A stretch of 64,000 nt of DNA from Roseiarcus sp963809245. GTDB taxonomy: Bacteria; Pseudomonadota; Alphaproteobacteria; Rhizobiales; Beijerinckiaceae. Below, in pieces: positions 51,766-60,039 of this stretch. The DNA lies in the NCBI GenBank assembly GCA_963809245.1, contig CAWEIU010000011.1:372001-436000 (forward strand), in the 5' to 3' direction. Position 1 is the first letter of the stretch. Every line of letters starts with the position of its first letter. The translations under genes and the position numbers were made by a program. The notes under the pieces are model-generated. The model saw nothing but the letters and a program-made list of their open reading frames with translations, made no database searches and was not told the origin of the DNA.

Positions 51766-53318
51766 GCCAGGAGCGTAACGACGACGTCATCCTTCGGCTT
51801 GAGGGTGTGACCAAAGTCTATTCCGGCGCCGTCGCGGTCAAGCAGGTCGACTTCGAAGTCCGCCGCGGCGCGGTCAACGTGCTCGTCGGCGAGAATGGCG
51901 CCGGCAAATCGACTCTGATGAAAATCATCGCGGGCGTCGAGCGCCCGACGCTCGGCAGGATCCTGCTCGACGGCGAGCCCGTCGTGTTCGCCGACGCCGC
52001 AGACGCCGCCATGCACGGCGTCGGCATCGTGTTTCAGGAATTGAATCTGTTCGGCAATCTCTCGGTCACCGAGAACATTTTCGCCGGGCGCGAGCTGACG
52101 CGCGGCCCGCTCGGCATCGATCACCGCCTGCAGGTGCAGCGCGCCGGCGAATTGCTGGAGCGACTGGAGGCGGGCGTCGATCCGCGCACGCTGGTCGAAG
52201 ACTTGCGCATCGGGCAGCAGCAGCTTGTCGAAATCGCCAAGGCGGTCTCGCAGGACGCCCGCATCCTCATCCTCGACGAGCCGACCTCGGCGCTGAGCGC
52301 CGCCGAGGTCGAAATTCTCTTTCGCATCATCGGCGATCTCAAGGCGCGCGGCGTCGCCATCGTCTACATCTCGCATCGCCTGGAGGAATTGATCCGGATC
52401 GGCGACTTCATCACCGTCCTTCGCGATGGCCGCGTGACCGGGCGCGAGCGCTTGGCCAATGTGGACGTCGCCTGGATCGTGAGGCGGATGATCGGCTCGG
52501 CGTCGAAAGACTTCGCCAAGACCGAGGGTCATCCGACCCATGAGGAAGCGTTCCGGGCCGAGGATATCTGCCTGCCGCGCCTGACCGGCGGCTATGAGGT
52601 CGATCATGTCTCGCTCTCCGTTTGCAAAGGCGAGATTCTCGGCGTCTACGGTCTCATGGGCGCCGGCCGCAGCGAATTCTTCGATTGCGTGATGGGGCGG
52701 CGCCCGCACGCCACCGGACGGATTTACGTCGAAGGGCGCCTGGTCGAGGAACGGGACGTCACCGGCCGCATTCGGCGCGGCCTCGCGCTGATCCCCGAGG
52801 ATCGGCAGCGCGAGGGGCTCGTCGCGATGCTCTCGGTGAGCGCCAATCTGACGATGGCCAGCCTCTCCAAGTTCCTCCTCGGGTTTCACATTGTCGGCTC
52901 GCGGGAGCGCGCCGCGGTCGGGCGCGCGATTCGCGACCTTTCGATCAAGGTGGCCGACCCCGCGCAGGACGTAGCGTCGCTGTCGGGCGGCAATCAGCAG
53001 AAGGTCGTCATCGGCAAGGCGCTGATGACGGAACCGAAAGTGCTTCTGATGGATGAGCCGAGCCGTGGGATCGACGTCGGCGCCAAGGCTGAGGTCTTTC
53101 GCACCATGCGGCGTCTGGCGGCCGAAGGGCTCGGCATCATTTTCGTGACGTCGGACCTCGACGAAGTGATGGCCCTCAGCGATCGCATCGCGGTCATGAG
53201 CAACGGGCGGGTGACCGCCGTCGTCGATCGGCGCGATGCGAGCGAGGCCGCGCTGGTCGCCGCCTCGGCGCTAGGGCACGGGCATGATGGGGCCGCACTG
53301 ACGGAGAATCGGGCATGA
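51762..53318 (+). CDS. sugar ABC transporter ATPase, two nucleotide-binding modules (importer B)
   Basis: 518 aa RbsA/XylG-type protein. Module 1: Walker A VGENGAGKST, LRIGQQQLVEIAKAVS, Walker B RILILDEPTSALS, ISHRLEEL. Module 2: a degenerate Walker A (YGLMGAGRSE), normal for this family, signature LSGGNQQKVVIGKAL and KVLLMDEPSRGIDVG. Intact, unlike its counterpart in importer A. Coupled by ATGA overlaps to DUF2291 upstream and the permease downstream. Confidence 0.94.
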   Translation: MSQERNDDVILRLEGVTKVYSGAVAVKQVDFEVRRGAVNVLVGENGAGKSTLMKIIAGVERPTLGRILLDGEPVVFADAADAAMHGVGIVFQELNLFGNLSVTENIFAGRELTRGPLGIDHRLQVQRAGELLERLEAGVDPRTLVEDLRIGQQQLVEIAKAVSQDARILILDEPTSALSAAEVEILFRIIGDLKARGVAIVYISHRLEELIRIGDFITVLRDGRVTGRERLANVDVAWIVRRMIGSASKDFAKTEGHPTHEEAFRAEDICLPRLTGGYEVDHVSLSVCKGEILGVYGLMGAGRSEFFDCVMGRRPHATGRIYVEGRLVEERDVTGRIRRGLALIPEDRQREGLVAMLSVSANLTMASLSKFLLGFHIVGSRERAAVGRAIRDLSIKVADPAQDVASLSGGNQQKVVIGKALMTEPKVLLMDEPSRGIDVGAKAEVFRTMRRLAAEGLGIIFVTSDLDEVMALSDRIAVMSNGRVTAVVDRRDASEAALVAASALGHGHDGAALTENRA

Positions 53319-54379
53319 CGGCGGCGGGTGAGACGCTGGGGCGCGGCGTTCCGGGAGCGGGATCGATCACGCTCAATCTCATGAAGCTTCGCACCTTCAT
53401 CGCCCTCTTCGCGGTGCTCGCCTTCTTTTCAATGGCCGCGCCGAACTTCTTGTCCGCCGCCAATCTCGTTCTGATGTCGAAGCATGTCGCGCTCAACGCG
53501 TTTCTCGCGATGGGCATGACGTTCGTGATCGTGACCGGGGGCATCGACCTCTCCGTGGGCTCGATCGTCGGACTGTGCGCAATGGTCGCCGGCGGGCTGA
53601 TCCTGAACGGGCTCGACCTACTCATCGGCTACACCGTCTACTTCAACGTGATCGAGGTCATCGGCATAACGCTCTGCGTCGGGCTGGCGATCGGCGCCGT
53701 CAACGGCCTTTTGATCACCCGGCTCAATGTCGCCCCCTTCATCGCGACGCTCGGGACGCTCTACATCGCCCGCGGCCTCGCGCTTCTGTCGTCCGACGGC
53801 GCGACCTTTCCCAACCTCGTCGGCAAGGAGGAATTCGGCACGACGGGCTACGGCTTTCTGGGAGCAGGCCGATTGCTCGGACTGCCCGTTGTGATCTGGA
53901 TCCTGATCGTCGTGGCGCTGGCCGCAGCCTATTTCGCGCGGTTCACGCCGCTCGGGCGACAGATCTTCGCGGTGGGCGGCAACGAGCGAGCCGCGGCGCT
54001 TTCCGGCATCCGCGTCACCCGGGTCAAGATGTTCGTCTACATGTTTTCCGGATTCTGCGCGGCCATCGTCGGCCTCGTCGTCTCCTCGGAGCTGATGGCC
54101 TCGCACCCTGCGACGGGCGAGAGTTTCGAACTCAACGCGATCGCGGCGGCCGTCCTCGGGGGAACCTCGATGTCCGGCGGGCGCGGCACGATCGGCGGCA
54201 CGATCGTCGGCGCCTTCGTCATCGGCATCCTTTCCGACGGCCTCGTCATGATGGGCGTCAGCTCGTTCTGGCAGATGGTCATCAAGGGGCTGGTCATCAT
54301 CGTCGCCGTCGTCGTCGATCAGGCGCAGAGGCGCCTGCAGCAGAGGGCGGCGTTGCGGCAGATGGCGAAGCTGGGCTGA
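53315..54379 (+). CDS. ribose-type sugar ABC transporter permease (importer B)
   Basis: 354 aa with about nine membrane helices, RbsC family: VALNAFLAMGMTFVIVTGGIDLSVGSIVGL, NVAPFIATLGTLYIARGLALL, FTPLGRQIFAVGGNERAAALSGI and AVLGGTSMSGGRGTIGGTIVGAF. Overlaps the ATPase gene by 4 nt and is followed after 2 nt by the Gfo/Idh/MocA dehydrogenase, so transport and the first catabolic step share one transcript. Confidence 0.94.
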   Translation: MTAAGETLGRGVPGAGSITLNLMKLRTFIALFAVLAFFSMAAPNFLSAANLVLMSKHVALNAFLAMGMTFVIVTGGIDLSVGSIVGLCAMVAGGLILNGLDLLIGYTVYFNVIEVIGITLCVGLAIGAVNGLLITRLNVAPFIATLGTLYIARGLALLSSDGATFPNLVGKEEFGTTGYGFLGAGRLLGLPVVIWILIVVALAAAYFARFTPLGRQIFAVGGNERAAALSGIRVTRVKMFVYMFSGFCAAIVGLVVSSELMASHPATGESFELNAIAAAVLGGTSMSGGRGTIGGTIVGAFVIGILSDGLVMMGVSSFWQMVIKGLVIIVAVVVDQAQRRLQQRAALRQMAKLG

Positions 54380-54381
54380 AC

Positions 54382-55425
54382 ATGAACGAACTTCGCGGCG
54401 CATTGATCGGGTGCGGCTTCTTCTCGATCAACCATCTCCACGGCTGGCGCGGCGTCGAGGACGCCTCGATCGTCGCAATCTGCGATCGCGATCCTGCGCG
54501 GCTGACGATCGCCGGCGACCAGTTCGGCATGGCGCGCCGCTATTCCTCGGCCGAGGAGATGCTGGCGAATGAGAGGCTCGACTTCGTCGACATCGCCACG
54601 ACGGCGCCCTCGCACCGCCCGCTCGTCGAGCTGGCCGCCAGACGCGGCGTCGGCGTCATCTGCCAAAAACCCTTCGCGCCGTCGCTGCCGGACGCCCGCG
54701 CGATGGTGGCGGCATGCGAAAGCGCCGGCGTTCGCCTCATGGTGCATGAGAATTTTCGCTGGCAGAGCGCGATCCGCAGCCTCGCCGCGGTGATCGAGCG
54801 AGGCGAAATCGGCGCTCCGTTCTGGGGGCGCGTCTCCTTCCGGTCCGCCTACGACGTCTTCGCCGGTCAACCCTATCTCGCTATGGGCGAGCGGTTCATC
54901 ATCGAGGACCTCGGCATTCACATCCTCGACGTCGCGCGCTTCCTGTTTGGCGACGTCGCGACGGCGACCGCTCGCACCCGCCGCGTCAATCCCTCGATCC
55001 GCGGCGAGGACGTGGCGACGATCCTGCTCGACCACGAGAACGGATTCACCTCTGTCGTCGATTGCAGCTACGCGTCGCGCCTCGAGGTCGAGCCGTTTCC
55101 CGAAACGCTGATCGAGGTCGATGGTTCAGAGGGAAGCGTCCGGCTCCTTCAAGGCTATGACCTCGTCGTGGCCGGCAAGAACGGCGCTTATCGCAAGGAC
55201 GTTTCGCCGCCGCTACTGCCCTGGGCGTCGCGGCCGTGGCACAACATTCAGGAGAGCGTCCAGGCGATCCAACAGCACTGGGTCGACTGCATGCGGGAGA
55301 ACCGCGAACCGGCGACCTCCGGCCGCGACAACGTCAAGACGCTCGCGCTCGTCGAGGCCGCTTACGCCTCGGCGAAGACGCGGCAGACGCTGGACGTCGC
55401 CAAGCTAATGACAAGCGCCGGGTAG
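54382..55425 (+). CDS. apsD: Gfo/Idh/MocA oxidoreductase, probable D-apiose dehydrogenase
   Basis: 347 aa. N-terminal Rossmann fold ALIGCGFFSINHLHGWRGV, RLDFVDIATTAPSHRPLVELAA, then the family's lysine motif GVICQKPFAPSLPDA (EKP-like, here QKP) and a C-terminal domain with VHENFRWQSAIRSL and IEDLGIHILDVARFLFG (catalytic Asp/His). The ApsD group oxidises D-apiose to D-apionolactone with NAD+. Supported by being in the importer B operon and in the same locus as ApnO-, OiaK- and RuBisCO-like genes. No lactonase (ApnL) gene is seen nearby; a related sugar substrate cannot be excluded. Confidence 0.8.
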   Translation: MNELRGALIGCGFFSINHLHGWRGVEDASIVAICDRDPARLTIAGDQFGMARRYSSAEEMLANERLDFVDIATTAPSHRPLVELAARRGVGVICQKPFAPSLPDARAMVAACESAGVRLMVHENFRWQSAIRSLAAVIERGEIGAPFWGRVSFRSAYDVFAGQPYLAMGERFIIEDLGIHILDVARFLFGDVATATARTRRVNPSIRGEDVATILLDHENGFTSVVDCSYASRLEVEPFPETLIEVDGSEGSVRLLQGYDLVVAGKNGAYRKDVSPPLLPWASRPWHNIQESVQAIQQHWVDCMRENREPATSGRDNVKTLALVEAAYASAKTRQTLDVAKLMTSAG

Positions 55426-55442
55426 GCGCTCAGAGCGCCCCC

Positions 55443-55527
55443 GTCATGGCGAGCAAAGCGACGCCACCCAGGCTTAGGGATTGCGGCGGCGGCTTAGTCT
55501 GGATCGCCGCGCTTCGCTCGCGAAGAC
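55443..55527. repeat. palindromic intergenic repeat (two inverted 28-nt halves)
   Basis: The left half (55443-55470) begins GTCATGGCGAGCAAAGCG. The right half (55500-55527) is its inverted partner, ending GCTCGCGAAGAC. The complement of the right half matches 62918-62945 at 27 of 28 positions. Fills the gap between two convergent genes. Confidence 0.75.
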
Positions 55528-55559
55528 GCGGCCCCCGGTCGGACGAATTACAAAACGCC

Positions 55560-56282
55560 TTAGCTCTGGCCGCCGGATTGGTGGACGTAGAGCGCCGCGG
55601 ATCGATCGAGGTGCTTGATCATCGCTCGCTCGGCCGCGTCGGGATCGCCCGCCGCCACGCATTTGATGATCTCTTCGTGCTCCGCAAGGGTCAAATTCTC
55701 CTTGCCGGTCCAGATCAGCATTTCCGTGTGATATTCCCTCAGCCAGCTCAGCATCGCTTCGCTCACCGCTTCAAACAACGGGTTGCCGGTGATCGCCGCG
55801 ATCTGCGTGTGGAAGCGCATGTCCGCGTTGATGAACGCGTCAGGATTGCCGAGATTGGCCTGCTGCGCGTCCAACATAGTGCGAAGGATCGCGGTCTGGG
55901 CCGGGGTCGCCTTGGCCGCCGCCTCTCGCACCATGCCGCGCTCGAAGAAGCGGCGCGCCTGCTTGAGATGCTCGAGGGAGGCTGGCGACGTCGACAGCAT
56001 CAAATGGGCCGCAGCGTCGACCTGCTGAAAGATCGACTTCGCGGTCGGCTGACGCACCTTGGCGCGCTCGCCGTGCGAGATCGTCAACAGCCCCATGTTG
56101 CTGAGTTGTTGCATCGCCTCTCGGATCGCCGGCCGGCCGACGCCGAAACGCTCCATCAGATCGCGTTCCGAGGGCATCGCGTCGCCGGGCTGCAATTCGC
56201 CGCTCGTGATCAGCGACTTCAGCCTATCGAACACCTCGTCGGACAATTTCCGGCGAACGATGGGATCGGAAATGAGCGTCAT
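55560..56282 (-). CDS. FadR-type GntR transcriptional regulator
   Basis: 240 aa from the ATG at 56282, just before the DNA-binding domain; the frame continues up to 56387. Winged HTH: KLSDEVFDRLKSLITSGELQPGDAMPSERDLMERFGVGRPAIREAM (in three segments), then an FCD effector domain with RFFERGMVREAAAKATP, DMRFHTQIAAITGNPLFEAV and EHEEIIKCVAAGDPDAAERAM, with the metal-binding Asp/His set of this family. Divergent from the RuBisCO-like gene; most likely the repressor of the sugar-acid genes here. Confidence 0.92.
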   Translation of the reverse strand: MTLISDPIVRRKLSDEVFDRLKSLITSGELQPGDAMPSERDLMERFGVGRPAIREAMQQLSNMGLLTISHGERAKVRQPTAKSIFQQVDAAAHLMLSTSPASLEHLKQARRFFERGMVREAAAKATPAQTAILRTMLDAQQANLGNPDAFINADMRFHTQIAAITGNPLFEAVSEAMLSWLREYHTEMLIWTGKENLTLAEHEEIIKCVAAGDPDAAERAMIKHLDRSAALYVHQSGGQS

Positions 56283-56387
56283 GGTTGTCGTTCCGGAAGA
56301 CCCGTCGCTTGCAGTCGTCGAACCGTGTCGAATGGGAAGTTTCATAGCAGGAACAGGAAGGATGTCATGGCGCCGAGATTCGGGCAA

Positions 56388-56497
56388 TTCGGTTGATCCG
56401 GCTCATCAGATGATATAGTCATCATACCTCTGGTGCGGTCAATGCCAATCCGAGGCTTGTTGAACGCCCGCGTGGACATTTAAATCGCGAAACGAAA
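56388..56497. promoter_or_regulatory. divergent promoter region with candidate GntR operator
   Basis: AT-rich stretch between the regulator and the RuBisCO-like gene. ATGAT-6-ATCAT (56410-56425) forms an inverted repeat and overlaps TCATCATACC (56419-56428), the motif shared with 49139-49148. Probable regulator-binding site. Confidence 0.45.
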
Positions 56498-57772
56498 ATG
56501 GCACAGCCCGTCATTCGAATGACCTACCGGATCGAGACGGCGGGCGACGTCGCGGCTCTCGCTGCGAAAATCGCCAGTGACCAGTCGACAGGGACCTTCG
56601 TCGCTACGCCGGGCGAGACGCCGGAACTGAAGGCGCGGGTCGGCGCGCGGGTGGTTGCTGTCCGCGAGCTCGATCCCGTTCACATCCCTTCGTTCCCGGA
56701 GACCGATCCGGGCTTTCGCGGCGTCTATTCGCGGGGCGAGGCCGAGATCGAATTTCCTCTCGATGCGATCGGCACGGATCTCGCGGCGCTGACCACCATC
56801 GCGATCGGCGGCGTGTTCTCGATCAAGGGATTCTCCGGCATTCGCATCGTCGACATGAAGCTGCCGCCCGAATTCGGCGAGGCCCATCCCGGCCCGCAAT
56901 TCGGAGTCGCGGGGAGCCGCGCGCTGACCGGCGTGAGGGACCGGCCGGTCATCGGGACCATCGTCAAGCCGGCGCTCGGGCTGCGCCCGAGCGAGACCGC
57001 AGAGATGGTGCGCGAATTGGTGGACGCCGATGTCGACTTCATCAAGGACGACGAGAAGTTGATGAGCCCGGGCTATTCGAGCCTCGCCGATCGCGTGAAG
57101 GCCATCATGCCGATTATCCTCGATCGCGAGCAGAAGACCGGCAAGAAAGTGATGTACGCCTTCGGGATTTCGCACGCCGATCCCGAGACGATGCTGCGCA
57201 ACCACGACATCGTCGCCGACGCCGGCGGCAATGCGGCGGTCGTCAACATCAATTCGATTGGCTACGGCGGCTTCTCCTATCTGCGCAAGCGCTCGCGTCT
57301 GGTCCTGCACGCCCATCGCAACGGCTGGGATATCCTCACCCGCCATCCCGGCCTGGGCCTGGATTTTCGCGTTTACCAGCAATTCTGGCGGCTGCTGGGG
57401 GTCGATCAGTTCCAGATCAACGGCATCGGCGCGAAATATTGGGAGCCGGACAATTCCTTCGTTCGCTCGTTCGAGGCGCTGAAGGCGCCGCTGTTCTCGC
57501 CCAAGGACTGCCCGCTGCCGGTGGCGGGTTCCGGCCAATGGGGCGGTCAGGCGCCCGAGACCTTCGCGCGGACCGGCCGCACCCAGGATCTGCTCTATCT
57601 CTGCGGCGGCGGCGTCGTCAGCCATCCCGGCGGTCCTGCATCGGGCGTGCGAGCCGTCCGGCAGGCTTGGGAAGCGGCGGTCGCCGGCATTCCCCTGGAC
57701 GTCTACGCGCGCGATCATCGCGAGCTCGCACGGTCGATCGCCAAGTTCGGCGGAGCGAAGAGTGATGCCTGA
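56498..57772 (+). CDS. RuBisCO-like protein, probable 3-oxo-isoapionate-4-phosphate-processing enzyme
   Basis: 424 aa, RuBisCO large-subunit family. Active-site residues kept: Lys157 in GTIVKPALGL (K175 of RuBisCO), Lys183-Asp-Asp-Glu186 in DFIKDDEKL (carbamylated lysine and metal ligands), His271/273 in LVLHAHRNGWD, a loop-6-like Lys313 in GIGAKYWEPD, and the phosphate-binding GGGVVSHPGG. Loop sequences differ from photosynthetic RuBisCO and from methionine-salvage MtnW. Two characterised sugar-acid RLPs are OiaX (decarboxylase) and OiaT (transcarboxylase/hydrolase giving 3-phosphoglycerate and glycolate). No erythrulose-phosphate isomerase genes occur here, which slightly favours OiaT. Confidence 0.88.
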   Translation: MAQPVIRMTYRIETAGDVAALAAKIASDQSTGTFVATPGETPELKARVGARVVAVRELDPVHIPSFPETDPGFRGVYSRGEAEIEFPLDAIGTDLAALTTIAIGGVFSIKGFSGIRIVDMKLPPEFGEAHPGPQFGVAGSRALTGVRDRPVIGTIVKPALGLRPSETAEMVRELVDADVDFIKDDEKLMSPGYSSLADRVKAIMPIILDREQKTGKKVMYAFGISHADPETMLRNHDIVADAGGNAAVVNINSIGYGGFSYLRKRSRLVLHAHRNGWDILTRHPGLGLDFRVYQQFWRLLGVDQFQINGIGAKYWEPDNSFVRSFEALKAPLFSPKDCPLPVAGSGQWGGQAPETFARTGRTQDLLYLCGGGVVSHPGGPASGVRAVRQAWEAAVAGIPLDVYARDHRELARSIAKFGGAKSDA

Positions 57773-57868
57773 GCTCATCGCCCGAGCGCCGGCGGATCAA
57801 CACGGTGCGCCGGACTCTTCGCGCCGGTCGCCGCCGCTCTCGCGCGCCGCCGTTCGCAGGCGGCGCAC

Positions 57869-59203
57869 ATGAAGACGCCGCCCGAACTCCTGCTTTCCTA
57901 TTACGGCGACGACCTGACCGGATCCACCGATGTCATGGAGGCGCTGGCGTCGCGCGGCGTGCCGACCGTTCTGTTCACCCAGCAGCCGACGCCGGCGCAG
58001 CGTGAAAGATTCCCTGACGTGCGCGCCGTTGGCCTCGCCGGCTCGAGCCGTAGCGAGAACTTGGCTTGGATGGACGAGCGCCTGACCCCGGCGCTCGCCT
58101 GGCTGAAGGGCCTCAACGCCGGCGTCTGTCACTACAAGGTTTGTTCGACGTTCGACTCCAGCCCGGCGATCGGCAGCATCGGGCGCGCAATCGACATTGG
58201 GCAGCGGCTCTTCGGGCGCCCCGTCGTCCCCCTCGTTGTCGGCGCGCCGCAACTGAAGCGCTACACGGCTTTCGGGCATCTCTTCGCGGCCTATCAGGCC
58301 GAGACCTACCGCATCGATCGCCATCCCGTGATGTCGCGCCACCCGGTGACGCCGATGAGCGAAGCGGATCTTCGCCTTCATCTCGGGAAGCAAACCGACA
58401 AGGCCATCGCTCTGATCGATCTGTCGATGCTCAATGCAAGCGATGTCGACGCCCGCGTCGACGCAGTTCTCTCAAGCGGCGCTGAGATCGTGCTGTTCGA
58501 CGTCGCCGACGCCGCAACCCAGAACGAGGTCGGCCGCCAGCTCGTCCGCCTGCAATCGGAGCGCGCCCTCTTCGCCGTCGGATCCTCTGGCGTCGAATAC
58601 GCGCTGCTGGACGAATGGGCGAGCGCTGGCTTGATCGCCGGGACGTGCCGGTTCGCCGAGCCGGGCCCTGTCGAGCGCCTCGCGGTCGTCTCCGGAAGTT
58701 GCTCGGCGACCACCGCGCGCCAGATCCGCCACGCGGAGGCGAACGGCTTTGACGGCTTCGCGATCGATCCGAAAGCCCTGGCCAGGGGTGAGGACGGCAT
58801 CGTCGAACGCACGATCCAGACGGGGCTGACGAGCCTCGCCGACGGGCGCAGCGTGATCTTTTACACGGCGCTCGGGCCGGACACGGATGTCGGCTCCCAG
58901 TTCGAAAACGACAGCGCGCGCCACGCGATCGGAATGGCGCTGGGCCGGATCGAGCGCTCTCTCGTCGAACAGGCCGGTCTTCGCAGAGGCGTCATCGCGG
59001 GAGGCGACACGTCAAGCCATGCGCTTCTCCAGCTCGGCGTCTACGCGCTGACGACGCTCCTGCCCCTGCCCGCGACGCCGGGATCGCCTCTTTGCCGCGC
59101 CTACAGCGACGAAAAACCCCTCGACGGCCTGCAGATCGCCCTGAAAGGTGGCCAGGTCGGCGCAGACGACTACTTCAGCAGGATCAGGCAGGGCGCCAAT
59201 TGA
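57869..59203 (+). CDS. oiaK: four-carbon acid sugar kinase family protein, probable 3-oxo-isoapionate kinase
   Basis: 444 aa, DUF1537/OtnK-type kinase. The N-terminal sugar-binding domain starts LLSYYGDDLTGSTDVMEAL (conserved DDLTG), with VCSTFDSSPAIGSIGRA (K/C-STFDS motif). The C-terminal nucleotide domain has VVSGSCSATTARQI and GVIAGGDTSSHALLQLG. OiaK phosphorylates 3-oxo-isoapionate at O4, giving the substrate of the RuBisCO-like enzyme encoded 96 nt upstream. Context supports this over the erythronate/threonate kinases of the same family, which would need a PdxA2- or aldolase-type partner not present here. Confidence 0.85.
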   Translation: MKTPPELLLSYYGDDLTGSTDVMEALASRGVPTVLFTQQPTPAQRERFPDVRAVGLAGSSRSENLAWMDERLTPALAWLKGLNAGVCHYKVCSTFDSSPAIGSIGRAIDIGQRLFGRPVVPLVVGAPQLKRYTAFGHLFAAYQAETYRIDRHPVMSRHPVTPMSEADLRLHLGKQTDKAIALIDLSMLNASDVDARVDAVLSSGAEIVLFDVADAATQNEVGRQLVRLQSERALFAVGSSGVEYALLDEWASAGLIAGTCRFAEPGPVERLAVVSGSCSATTARQIRHAEANGFDGFAIDPKALARGEDGIVERTIQTGLTSLADGRSVIFYTALGPDTDVGSQFENDSARHAIGMALGRIERSLVEQAGLRRGVIAGGDTSSHALLQLGVYALTTLLPLPATPGSPLCRAYSDEKPLDGLQIALKGGQVGADDYFSRIRQGAN

Positions 59204-59313
59204 GGCGGGACCTCCGCGCTGTGCTCAGACGTCGATACATCCGGCGCTGAAGCTAGGCCGCGATTTCAAAAACGAGCTCCGCTGCTCCGCGCTGGCTTGC
59301 GCGCTCATCGGCG

Positions 59314-60039
59314 TCACCATCTTCCCAGATGTGCGCCGCCGTCGACGTGCAGCACCTCTCCGGTTATGCGCGGCGCCTCCGTCAGGAATAGGACGGCGTC
59401 GACGATTTCCTGGACGCTGGAGACGCTGTGCATGGGCGAGAGCGTCTTCAGAAAGTCCGTCGGGTTATCCTTGTTCAGCGGCGTGTCGACAACGCCGGGC
59501 GCGACCGTGTTAGCGCGGATTTGCTCCTTCGCATATTCCATGGCGATGCTCTTCGACATGGCTTCGATGCCTCCCTTGGTCAGCATGGCGACCGAGGCGT
59601 TCACGCCGGCGATCGGGTGATCCACCATCGACGTGGTGATGCTGACGATGCTGCCACCGCTCTTCTGCGCCAGCATCTGACGCGCGACGCGCTGCGTGAG
59701 ATGCAGAAACCCTTCGAGATTGGTCGCCGCGAGGCGCCTGTAGTCCTCGAACGTGTAGTCGATGAAGGGCTTGGTGAAGAAGATCCCGGCATTGTTGACC
59801 AGAGCATCGATCGCGCCGAACCGCGCAAGCGCGGTTTCGACGACGGCCTTGGCCGTCTCCGTGTCGGCGATGTCGCCATCGACACGGGCGAGGCGGTCGG
59901 ATGCGTTGATCTCCGTCGACTGGCTGACTCGCCGCGAGGTCGCGACGACGTTGTAGCCCCTTTCGAGAAAGCTGTTGGCGAGACCGGCGCCGATGCCCTG
60001 AGAAGCGCCGGTGACTACGGCCGTTTTCCGTGTCGGCAT
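59314..60039 (-). CDS. short-chain dehydrogenase/reductase lacking the catalytic Tyr
   Basis: 241 aa from the ATG at 60039, 7 nt after TTGGAG. Classical SDR with cofactor motif TGASQGIGAG, DGDIAD, NNAGIFF, the Ser in SIVSITTSM, and the C-terminal VAPGVVDTPLNKDNP and ITGEVLHVDGGAHLG. The YxxxK motif reads AMLTK: lysine is kept but Tyr is Ala. A related subgroup with 'ASVAMLTKGG'-like sequence exists, so this may be an ancestral feature, but normal SDR chemistry would be impaired. Convergent with the kinase gene; substrate unknown. Confidence 0.85.
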   Translation of the reverse strand: MPTRKTAVVTGASQGIGAGLANSFLERGYNVVATSRRVSQSTEINASDRLARVDGDIADTETAKAVVETALARFGAIDALVNNAGIFFTKPFIDYTFEDYRRLAATNLEGFLHLTQRVARQMLAQKSGGSIVSITTSMVDHPIAGVNASVAMLTKGGIEAMSKSIAMEYAKEQIRANTVAPGVVDTPLNKDNPTDFLKTLSPMHSVSSVQEIVDAVLFLTEAPRITGEVLHVDGGAHLGRW

